A stretch of 28,228 nucleotides of DNA. Origin: an uncultured Oscillospiraceae bacterium (GTDB lineage Bacteria; Bacillota; Clostridia; Oscillospirales; Ruminococcaceae). The notes beneath the pieces were generated by a model. The model did not search any database, was not told the DNA's origin, and was given only the letters and a program-made list of their open reading frames with translations. Position numbers and translations under genes: made by a program. The DNA lies in the NCBI GenBank assembly GCA_910578755.1, contig CAJTSZ010000013.1, forward strand, positions 1 through 28,228. Reading direction: 5' to 3'. Positions 6,999 through 14,080 of the stretch are shown in pieces (within the stretch, counting starts at the first letter, position 1; the number at the start of each line of letters is the position of its first letter).

Positions 6999-9026
6999 AT
7001 GATGAGCAGTACAAATTATAGAACGGAAGTCCCCGTTTATTTGTTTCATCAGGGAACAAACTACAAGGCTTACGAGCTTTTGGGCACAAGGCCATCCCGC
7101 AGGAAAAACCAGGCGGGCGTTGTGTTCCGGGTTTGGGCCCCTCATGCACGGAGCGTTTCTGTCGTAGGAGATTTCAACCAGTGGGACGCTGGGGTAAATC
7201 CAATGGAAAAAATAAGCGAGCAGGGCATTTGGGAATGTTTTGTCCCAGAAATTAAGCAGTACGCTTTGTATAAATATTCTATTGTTACCGCCCAGGGTGA
7301 AACCATTTTAAAGGCGGACCCCTACGCCTACCATGTTCAAACTAGGCCCGAAACTGCTTCCATGTATTACGATATTTCTAAATTTAACTGGAAAGACAGC
7401 AAATGGATGGAACGGCGCAAAATGCAGAACCACCTGGCCAACCCCATGAATGTGTATGAAATCCACTTGGGCTCCTGGAGAAAATATGAGGACGGCAATT
7501 TTTTTGATTACCGCAAGCTGGCCGACGAACTGGTACCATACGTCCAGGAAATGGGCTATACCCACTTGGAAATTATGCCTGTCACCGAATACCCCTACGA
7601 CGGCTCCTGGGGCTACCAGGTAACAGGGTATTTTGCCCCAACCTCCCGCTACGGCGCCCCAAAGGACTTTATGTATTTTGTGAATAAATGCCACGAAAAC
7701 AACATAGGCATTATTATGGATTGGGTGCCCGGCCACTTCCCCAAGGACGAGCAGGGCCTCTATGAATTTGACGGACAACCCTGCTACGAGTACCAAGACC
7801 CCCAAAAACGGGAGCACCCCCATTGGGGCACCCGTATTTTTGACTTTGGACGCCCCGAGGTTATTAGCTTCCTTATTTCCAGCGCCATGTTTTGGGTGGA
7901 AAAATACCATATTGACGGTATCCGTGTGGATGCAGTTGCTTCCATGCTCTACCTGGACTATGGCCGGGAGCCTTGGGAGTGGAGCCCCAATGTAAAGGGC
8001 GGCAGGGAAAATTTGGAGGCTGTGGAATTTTTAAAACGCCTCAATGCCGCCATTTTAGGGGAGCACAGCGACGTTATGATGATTGCTGAGGAATCCTCCG
8101 CCTGGCCTATGGTAACAAAACCACCGTATATTGGGGGCCTAGGCTTTAACTTTAAATGGAATATGGGCTGGATGAACGATATGCTGGTCTATACCTCCCT
8201 AGACCCCATCTATCGGTCCTATAATCACGATAAACTCACATTCAGCCTCATGTATGCCTTTTCCGAAAACTTTATTCTGCCAATTTCCCATGACGAGGTA
8301 GTTCACGGCAAATGCTCCCTTATTAACAAAATGCCGGGGGATTATAACCAAAAGTTTGCCGGCGTCCGCGTGTTTTTGGGATATATGATGTCCCATCCCG
8401 GCAAAAAGCTGCTCTTTATGGGCCAGGAATTTGGCCAGTTTATTGAATGGAATTATGAGCAGCAGCTGGATTGGATGCTGCTGGATTACGAAAGCCACCG
8501 CCGGCTCCAGCAGTTTATTAAGGACTTGAACCACTTTTATCTGCAAAACAGCCCTCTTTGGGAAATTGATGATTCCTGGGATGGCTTCCAGTGGCTGGTT
8601 CATGACGACCACAGCCAGTGTGTTGTGGCACTGCGCCGCAGCAACGAGGACGGCGACGATATACTTGCCATCTGCAACTTTACCCCTGTCCAAAGGGAGA
8701 ATTACCGCATTGGTATTCCCCAGCCTAAAAATTACGTCATCACTTTAAACTCCGACGATGTAAAGTACGGCGGCAGCGGTATAGCGGAAGAAAAGCTTAT
8801 TGAGGCCGAAAAAGTGCCAATGCACGGCAAGGCGTATTCCATTTCCCTCAATATCCCGCCCCTTTCCGTTATGTACCTTTGCCCGGAAAAGGAGGAGTGC
8901 AGCAGCCCAATGGTAGAGCTGCAGGAGCCAGCGGCAGAGCAAAAGGCAGCCCCGCAAAGCAGCGCAAAAGGGAAAAAAGCAAAGGCTGTGTCCGCCACGC
9001 CAAAAAAGAGCGCCCGCAAAAAGTAA
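6999..9026 (+). CDS. glgB: 1,4-alpha-glucan branching enzyme
   Basis: GlgB cuts alpha-1,4 glucan chains and re-attaches them in alpha-1,6 linkage, making branched glycogen. The 675-residue product begins with a CBM48-type domain (VFRVWAPHARSVSVVGDFNQW) followed by a GH13 barrel. Catalytic residues are visible: nucleophile D311 in GIRVDAV, acid/base E364 in IAEESS, and D432 in ISHDEVVHG. AGGAGG at 6987-6992 selects the start at 6999 (MMSST); an adjacent ATG at 7002 is equally possible. The last ~35 residues are an unusual Ala/Lys-rich basic extension (AKGKKAKAVSATPKKSARKK) beyond the normal end of the enzyme. It is the first gene of the glycogen cluster. Confidence 0.97.
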   Translation: MMSSTNYRTEVPVYLFHQGTNYKAYELLGTRPSRRKNQAGVVFRVWAPHARSVSVVGDFNQWDAGVNPMEKISEQGIWECFVPEIKQYALYKYSIVTAQGETILKADPYAYHVQTRPETASMYYDISKFNWKDSKWMERRKMQNHLANPMNVYEIHLGSWRKYEDGNFFDYRKLADELVPYVQEMGYTHLEIMPVTEYPYDGSWGYQVTGYFAPTSRYGAPKDFMYFVNKCHENNIGIIMDWVPGHFPKDEQGLYEFDGQPCYEYQDPQKREHPHWGTRIFDFGRPEVISFLISSAMFWVEKYHIDGIRVDAVASMLYLDYGREPWEWSPNVKGGRENLEAVEFLKRLNAAILGEHSDVMMIAEESSAWPMVTKPPYIGGLGFNFKWNMGWMNDMLVYTSLDPIYRSYNHDKLTFSLMYAFSENFILPISHDEVVHGKCSLINKMPGDYNQKFAGVRVFLGYMMSHPGKKLLFMGQEFGQFIEWNYEQQLDWMLLDYESHRRLQQFIKDLNHFYLQNSPLWEIDDSWDGFQWLVHDDHSQCVVALRRSNEDGDDILAICNFTPVQRENYRIGIPQPKNYVITLNSDDVKYGGSGIAEEKLIEAEKVPMHGKAYSISLNIPPLSVMYLCPEKEECSSPMVELQEPAAEQKAAPQSSAKGKKAKAVSATPKKSARKK

Positions 9027-9071
9027 GGCGCCGCAAATAAACAGTACAAAATAAAACTTTATAAACGTTTT

Positions 9072-9100
9072 TTGCAGGTTTTTGGGCTTCACATTAAATT
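9072..9100 (+). promoter_or_regulatory. Possible promoter of glgC-glgD
   Basis: TTGCAG (9072-9077), 17-bp spacer, TAAATT (9095-9100) in the 142-bp glgB-glgC gap. No terminator separates glgB from glgC, so this may only supplement read-through. Confidence 0.35.
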
Positions 9101-9168
9101 TCATTGTAGGGCAATAAAACAAAGCAAAAATAGCGTGTTTACATAATTACCTGGAGGAGGATAAGTTT

Positions 9169-10398
9169 ATGATTTTTAAAAAGGAGTGGATTGCCATGTT
9201 GTTGGCAGGGGGGCAGGGAAGCCGCCTTCATGCGTTAACACGGTCTGTGGCAAAACCAGCGGTGCCTTATGGGGGAAAATATCGTATTATCGACTTCCCG
9301 CTTTCCAACTGTGTCAACTCAGGCATTGATACTGTGGGTGTTCTTACCCAGTACCAGCCTTTGGTTCTTAACGAGTACTTGGGCAGCGGCCAGCCCTGGG
9401 ACCTGGACCGGGTCCATGGCGGGCTGTATGTTTTGCCCCCATACCAAAAAAGCTCTAATTCCGATTGGTACACTGGTACAGCCAACGCCATTTACCAAAA
9501 TATTAACTTTATAGAACGGTATGATCCGGAATATGTAGTCATCCTTTCCGGCGACCATATTTATAAAATGGACTATGCCAAAATGCTGGAATTCCACAAG
9601 GCAAAAGAGGCGGACTGCACCATTGCCGTGCTGGAAGTGCCAAAGGAGGAAGCCTCCCGTTTCGGCATTATGGCCACCGATGAAAACGACCGCATTTACG
9701 AATTTGCCGAAAAACCAAAGGAGCCAAAAAGCAATATGGCTTCTATGGGTATCTATATTTTTTCCTGGGACAAGCTGCGCCAGTACCTGATTGCCGATGA
9801 AGAAAACCCCAATTCCGAAAACGATTTCGGCAAAAATATTATCCCAACCATGTTAAACGACGGCCAAAAGCTCTATGCCTACCGCTTCGAAGGCTATTGG
9901 AAGGACGTTGGTACTATTGACAGCCTTTGGGAAGCTAATATGGATCTGCTCAATAAAAGCGTCCCCATGAACCTCTACGACGATTCCTGGAAAATTTATG
10001 CCCGAAACCCCGTTCTGCCGCCCCAGTATATGGCGGATACCGCCTGCGTGCGGGACGCCATGATCAGCGAAGGCTGCTACGTAGCTGGTGAAGTTGATTT
10101 TTCTATTTTGTTCGCTGGCGTAACGGTGGAAAAAGGCGCTGTCGTTCACGACAGTATTGTAATGCCAGGTTCCGTCATTAAGGCGGGCGCCGTGGTGGAA
10201 TACTCTATTGTGGCCGAAAATACAGTAATTGAAGAGAATGTTGTCATCGGCTGCCGCCCGGAAAATATGCGGGATAACCTTGAAGGCTGGGGCGTAACCG
10301 TAATTGGCGCCGGCGTAACTGTGGGCAAAAATGCCAAAATACCAGCAAAAGCAATGATTGAGCAAGACGTACCGGAGGTTTTGGGACATGATGAATAG
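9169..10398 (+). CDS. glgC: Glucose-1-phosphate adenylyltransferase, catalytic subunit
   Basis: GlgC makes ADP-glucose from ATP and glucose-1-phosphate, the regulated entry step of glycogen synthesis. The 409-residue product has the nucleotide-binding motif LLAGGQGSRL with downstream KPAVPYGGKYRIIDFPLSNC, the metal/substrate motif LSGDHIYKMDY, the glucose-phosphate segment FEGYWKDVGT, and a C-terminal left-handed beta-helix of hexapeptide repeats. The start follows GGAGGAGG (9153-9160). The last 11 bases overlap glgD, indicating coupled translation and fitting a GlgC-GlgD heteromer. Confidence 0.97.
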   Translation: MIFKKEWIAMLLAGGQGSRLHALTRSVAKPAVPYGGKYRIIDFPLSNCVNSGIDTVGVLTQYQPLVLNEYLGSGQPWDLDRVHGGLYVLPPYQKSSNSDWYTGTANAIYQNINFIERYDPEYVVILSGDHIYKMDYAKMLEFHKAKEADCTIAVLEVPKEEASRFGIMATDENDRIYEFAEKPKEPKSNMASMGIYIFSWDKLRQYLIADEENPNSENDFGKNIIPTMLNDGQKLYAYRFEGYWKDVGTIDSLWEANMDLLNKSVPMNLYDDSWKIYARNPVLPPQYMADTACVRDAMISEGCYVAGEVDFSILFAGVTVEKGAVVHDSIVMPGSVIKAGAVVEYSIVAENTVIEENVVIGCRPENMRDNLEGWGVTVIGAGVTVGKNAKIPAKAMIEQDVPEVLGHDE

Positions 10399-11506
10399 AA
10401 AAATTTTAGGTATTGTTTTTTCAAATATGCACGACAATACAATGGGCAGCCTAACAATGGAGCGCACCATGGCCTCCATTCCTTACGGCGGCCGTTACCG
10501 TTTAATTGACTTTACCCTCTCCAGCCTGGTAAATTCCGGTATACACGATGTAGGGATTATTGCAAAAAATAACTACCAAAGCCTAATGGACCACCTAGGC
10601 TCCGGCAAAGAGTGGGACCTCTCCCGCAAAAACGGCGGCCTCTGTGTCCTGCCGCCTTACAGCCGGTCCGGCTCCGGGGTTTATAAAGGCCGGCTGGAAG
10701 CCCTTTCCGGTATCCTCCACTACATAAAAAGCTTTAAAGGCGACTATGTCGTTATGACAGACTGCGACACCGTTGCCGTTGTGGATTACCAGAAAATGCT
10801 CCAGTTCCACGAAGCAAAAAATGCCGATATTACCGTGTTTTATAAAAGCAAGGATATTACCAAGGAGCAGCGCAATAATACCACCCTCCTTCAAATGGAT
10901 GAGGACGGCCGCGTCCGGGACGTTTTAATGGACACAGGGGATAAAAGCGGAAACGCCTTTTTGGATAAAATTTTAATCCGTAAGGACCTGCTGGAGCGCA
11001 TTGTTATGGATGCCGCCAGCCACAATAAAGTCAGCTTTACCCGGGAGGTCCTGCAAAACCAAAAGGATACCCTGCGTATTTTTGGCTATGAGTTTAACGG
11101 CTACCTTGCCGATATTAAGTCCGTAGCTGCCTATTACCACTGCTCCATGGAGCTGCTTAATCCCACTGTGCGGGCGGAGCTGTTCCAGCCCCTGCGCCCC
11201 GTTTACACCCGTGTCCGGGACGAGGTGCCTGTGAAATACGGCATCAAGGCAGTAGCTAAAAACTCCATGATAGCCGACGGCTGCGTAATCCAGGGCACAG
11301 TGGAAAACTCCATTATTTTCCGCGGCGTTAAAATTTCCAAAGGTGCTGTCGTAAAAAATTCCATTATTATGCAGGGTGCCATTGTAGGGGAAAACGCCAA
11401 CCTGGACTGTGTTATTTTGGATAGAAATGTTATCCTGCGGGATGGCCGCACCTTAATAGGCTGCGAAAGCTATCCAATCTGCATTGAAAAAGGGGCAGTA
11501 ATTTAA
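10388..11506 (+). CDS. glgD: Glucose-1-phosphate adenylyltransferase subunit GlgD
   Basis: GlgD is the GlgC paralogue found in Firmicutes; it usually lacks its own activity and modulates GlgC. The 372-residue product aligns along its length with GlgC (PYGGRYRLIDFTLSSLVNSGI, GGLCVLPPY). The catalytic GGxGxRL loop is replaced by SNMHDNTMGSL, and the GDH substrate motif becomes TDCDT, so it is probably non-catalytic. The start (MMNRK) has GGAGG at 10374-10378; the frame is open further upstream within glgC, but only this start has a proper site. C-terminal hexapeptide repeats (KGAVVKNSIIMQGA) are present. Confidence 0.95.
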   Translation: MMNRKILGIVFSNMHDNTMGSLTMERTMASIPYGGRYRLIDFTLSSLVNSGIHDVGIIAKNNYQSLMDHLGSGKEWDLSRKNGGLCVLPPYSRSGSGVYKGRLEALSGILHYIKSFKGDYVVMTDCDTVAVVDYQKMLQFHEAKNADITVFYKSKDITKEQRNNTTLLQMDEDGRVRDVLMDTGDKSGNAFLDKILIRKDLLERIVMDAASHNKVSFTREVLQNQKDTLRIFGYEFNGYLADIKSVAAYYHCSMELLNPTVRAELFQPLRPVYTRVRDEVPVKYGIKAVAKNSMIADGCVIQGTVENSIIFRGVKISKGAVVKNSIIMQGAIVGENANLDCVILDRNVILRDGRTLIGCESYPICIEKGAVI

Positions 11507-11512
11507 GGGGCC

Positions 11513-11547
11513 CCGCCTAACAGGCGGAAGCCCTTCGGTAAAGGGCT
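11513..11547 (+). repeat. Two hairpins between glgD and glgA
   Basis: CCGCCT-AAC-AGGCGG (11513-11527) and AGCCCTT-CGGTA-AAGGGCT (11529-11547) follow the glgD stop directly. Neither has a T-run, so they look like mRNA 3'-end or processing structures rather than full terminators. The rest of the 175-bp gap to glgA shows no clear promoter. Confidence 0.55.
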
Positions 11548-11681
11548 GTTCCAACCGCGCAAGCGTTCAATCAAGCAAAATATGAAAAATAAGGGATAAT
11601 CCCCAGGCTTTTTTGTATGGCAAGGCCCAGGGGTATTACAGGTGTGGCGCAGAGAAAAACTGCGCAAAGGGAGTACTATTT

Positions 11682-13109
11682 ATGAATATATTGTATTTAA
11701 CAAGCGAGGCGAGGCCCTTTATTGCTTCCGGCGGTTTGGCCGATGTAGCGGGCTCCCTCCCCAAGGCCCTGTGCGCCTTAGGTAACGAGTGCCGCGTGGT
11801 ATTGCCCCTTTATGGCGATATTAAGCAGGAATGGCGGGATAAAATGGAGTTTGTCCGCAACTTTAACGTCCCTCTCTCCTGGCGCAACCAGTATTGCGGG
11901 GTGTTCAGCCTGAAACATAAGGGCATTACCTTTTATTTTATCGACAATGAGTATTACTTTAAACGCAGCGGCCTATATGGCTATTATGACGATGCCGAGC
12001 GCTTCGCTTTCTTTTCCAAGGCAGCCGTGGAGCTGATTGGTTACATTGATTTTGATGTGGATGTCATCCATGCCAACGACTGGGAAACCGCCATGGCTCC
12101 GGTTTACCTCAATGAATTTTACCGGGGAATTCTAAAATACCGGGACATTAAAACGGTATTTACCATCCACAATATTCAGTACCAGGGCGTTTATGGTATG
12201 GAAATTGCCTGGGATGTATTGGGCATACCCGAAGCAAGCCGCCGCGTATTGGAATATAACGGCGATTTAAATATGATGAAGGCAGCCATTGCCCAAAGCA
12301 ATATTGTTACAACTGTAAGCCCAAGCTATGCCTTTGAAATTCATGACCCATGGTTTTCCCACGGGCTGCACAGCGCCCTTAACGCCAAAGGCGACCGTGT
12401 GCTGGGCATTTTAAACGGCATTGATGTGGAGGATTATAACCCGGCAACAGACCCTTATATTGCCAAGAACTATACCGTAAAAAGCCTAAAAAACAAGGCG
12501 GCCAACAAAAAGGCTTTGACCAAAGCCCTGTGCTTGGAAGATGCGCCAAACCGCATGATGGTTGGTATGGTAACCCGCTTTGTAGGCCATAAAGGCCTGG
12601 ATTTAGTCAAATTTATTTTTGATGCCCTTATGGAAAGTGATGTTTGTGTTGCCATACTGGGCTCCGGCGAAAAAGAATATGAGGACTTTTTCCGCGCTAT
12701 GGAAGCAAAATACCCAGGCCGGGTTTGCGCCTGGATTGGCTTTAACCCCGAAATGGCCCGCCAAATTTATGCTGGCGCCGATGTATTTTTAATGCCCTCC
12801 CAAAGCGAGCCCTGCGGCCTTGCCCAAATGGTGGCAGCACGGTACGGCACCTTGCCTATTGTAAGGGAAACAGGCGGTTTAAAGGACAGTATCCATGACC
12901 TTGGCGGCGAAAACGGCAACGGCTTTACCTTTAAAACCTATAACGCCCACGATATGCTTGGGGCCATCCTCCGGGCAAAAGGGCTGTACGATAACCCAGA
13001 TAAAAGCCTGTGGAAAAAGGCTATGATTTCTGCCATGGAGTGCGACTTTAGCTGGGGCCGGTCGGCCAAGGAGTACATTTCCATTTACGAAAGAGCTATG
13101 AGGGATTAA
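11682..13109 (+). CDS. glgA: Glycogen synthase (ADP-glucose type)
   Basis: GlgA transfers glucose from ADP-glucose to growing alpha-1,4 glucan. The 475-residue product is a GT5 enzyme: an N-terminal MNILYLTSEARPFIASGGLADV (the family's KxGGL loop, here SGGL), HANDWETA, and TIHNIQYQGV. The C-terminal nucleotide-sugar domain has GMVTRFVGHKGLDL and the retaining-transferase motif PSQSEPCGLAQMVAARYGT. AAAGGGAG (11667-11674) fixes the start at 11682; the frame is open from 11613, but that extension has no family similarity. It ends the glycogen cluster at a terminator shared with the convergent gene. Confidence 0.97.
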   Translation: MNILYLTSEARPFIASGGLADVAGSLPKALCALGNECRVVLPLYGDIKQEWRDKMEFVRNFNVPLSWRNQYCGVFSLKHKGITFYFIDNEYYFKRSGLYGYYDDAERFAFFSKAAVELIGYIDFDVDVIHANDWETAMAPVYLNEFYRGILKYRDIKTVFTIHNIQYQGVYGMEIAWDVLGIPEASRRVLEYNGDLNMMKAAIAQSNIVTTVSPSYAFEIHDPWFSHGLHSALNAKGDRVLGILNGIDVEDYNPATDPYIAKNYTVKSLKNKAANKKALTKALCLEDAPNRMMVGMVTRFVGHKGLDLVKFIFDALMESDVCVAILGSGEKEYEDFFRAMEAKYPGRVCAWIGFNPEMARQIYAGADVFLMPSQSEPCGLAQMVAARYGTLPIVRETGGLKDSIHDLGGENGNGFTFKTYNAHDMLGAILRAKGLYDNPDKSLWKKAMISAMECDFSWGRSAKEYISIYERAMRD

Positions 13110-13165
13110 AAGCTTGCGTGCCTTTGCCGCAAGCCCTGCAAACACTTCCCAAAAAGGTGTAAGGT

Positions 13166-13208
13166 AAAAAAATAGCCTCCCTGCCTAAGGCAGAGAAGGC
13201 TATTTTTT
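13166..13208. terminator. Bidirectional terminator between glgA and the convergent membrane protein gene
   Basis: AAAAAATAGCC (13167-13177) pairs with GGCTATTTTTT, and an inner CTGCC-TAA-GGCAG extends the stem. A-runs and T-runs on either side let it work both ways. The right arm includes the stop codon of the minus-strand gene. Confidence 0.85.
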
Positions 13209-13736
13209 CTTGTTTTTCTTATTCTTTTTTCCTTTTGCTTTGGGAGCAGGCGGCTGCTTTTTCGGAAGAGGGGCCTGCTCTTTGGAAGATGGCAGCGGTT
13301 CCACAGGGGGTATCGGGGGTGTTGGGGGTGTTTGCTCCTTGGGGGCAGGCAGCTGCTGGGTTCGCTGCTGAACGGTAAGGTAGTGCTTTTTATGGTAAGC
13401 CAATGCCAAAAAAGTACCGTTAACAAGAATAGTAAGCAGGGAACCGGTAATTAAAGTTTCAATAATAGGAACGTTAATAGGCCAAAACCATAAAGAAACC
13501 AGGCTGGCTACGGCAGAGCCAATGGAGCAAAGGTGGAATAAAGCCAAATGAGCCAAGCGCAGGCCGCTGCGGACAAACTTTACAATAAGCCCAATACCCA
13601 ACACGGTAATCAAAGCGGAAAGTGCAATTAAAAATACCGGCAGGTGAAGTTCTCCCAACATGGGAAGTACAATAATGGCGCATCCGCGGCAGGCACAGTC
13701 AACCAACATAAGGAAAAGTAATATTTTTTTGTACAA
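13200..13736 (-). CDS. Hypothetical membrane protein with Pro/Lys-rich cytoplasmic tail
   Basis: I do not recognise the family. The 178-residue product has about four hydrophobic helices in its first 115 residues (near 5-26, 33-55, 62-86 and 90-112), with cysteines at DCACRGC in the first. A 60-residue low-complexity tail follows: proline-rich (TPPTPPIPPVEP, QPPAPK), then almost pure lysine/asparagine (KGKKNKKNKKK). I chose a TTG start at 13736 because GGTGGTGGAG lies just upstream, whereas the first ATG (codon 10) has no site. It has its own promoter at 13815-13843 and ends in the terminator shared with glgA. The tail could bind acidic partners or nucleic acid, but no function can be assigned. 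Confidence 0.75.
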   Translation of the reverse strand: MYKKILLFLMLVDCACRGCAIIVLPMLGELHLPVFLIALSALITVLGIGLIVKFVRSGLRLAHLALFHLCSIGSAVASLVSLWFWPINVPIIETLITGSLLTILVNGTFLALAYHKKHYLTVQQRTQQLPAPKEQTPPTPPIPPVEPLPSSKEQAPLPKKQPPAPKAKGKKNKKNKKK

Positions 13737-13814
13737 TATACTCCACCACCTTTGTTATATTATTTGATGTGCAGGCAAACTTGGGCACAAAAAATACTTC
13801 ATTTATTTATTTTT

Positions 13815-13843
13815 AGTATAACATAAGGATGGTGAAAAAGCAA
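13815..13843 (-). promoter_or_regulatory. Promoter of the minus-strand membrane protein gene
   Basis: Read on the minus strand: TTGCTT (13843-13838), 17-bp spacer, TATACT (13820-13815). Transcription would begin near 13808, giving a leader of about 70 nt to the TTG start. Confidence 0.6.
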
Positions 13844-13929
13844 ATAACACGCCAGGGCCCCTTCGGGGGCTCCCCGCCCCCTTGCTTTTGAAGGTACTGG
13901 CTGCCTCCAGGCTTGTACTATGTGGGGCA

Positions 13930-13968
13930 ATGGCCATGTTCCCATGCAAAGCATGGGAACATGGCCAT
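13930..13968. repeat. Perfect 18-bp hairpin with a 3-nt loop
   Basis: ATGGCCATGTTCCCATGC, loop AAA, then its exact complement (13951-13968). It is the longest perfect stem in the window. No T-run follows on either strand. It lies at the start of the repeat copy on the 3' side of the ATPase gene. A smaller hairpin GCCCC-TTCG-GGGGC sits at 13857-13870. Confidence 0.85.
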
Positions 13969-13984
13969 ATTATAAGTTCGCTGT

Positions 13985-14080
13985 ACTGCACAACGGTTGG
14001 GTCCCCAATAGGAAAAGGGGTAGCCTCGCCTGCGTTTGGCAGGCTCTACCAGCCTAAGGCTTCATACAGCGGGAATGCCG
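13985..14080 (+). repeat. Direct repeat, copy 1 (3' side of the calcium ATPase)
   Basis: Three blocks occur here in the order and orientation seen again at 17210-17346: ACTGCACAACGGTTG (13985-13999), GTTTGGCAGGCTCTA (14034-14048) and AGCGGGAATGCCG (14068-14080). The last block lies inside the ATPase reading frame and encodes part of its final residues. Confidence 0.6.
14011..14050 (-). terminator. Likely terminator of the calcium ATPase gene
   Basis: On the minus strand, directly after the stop codon: GGTAG plus GCCTGC, a 5-nt loop, then GCAGGC and CTACC with a small internal loop, followed by CCTTTTCC. The T-run is short, so termination may be partial. Confidence 0.5.
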
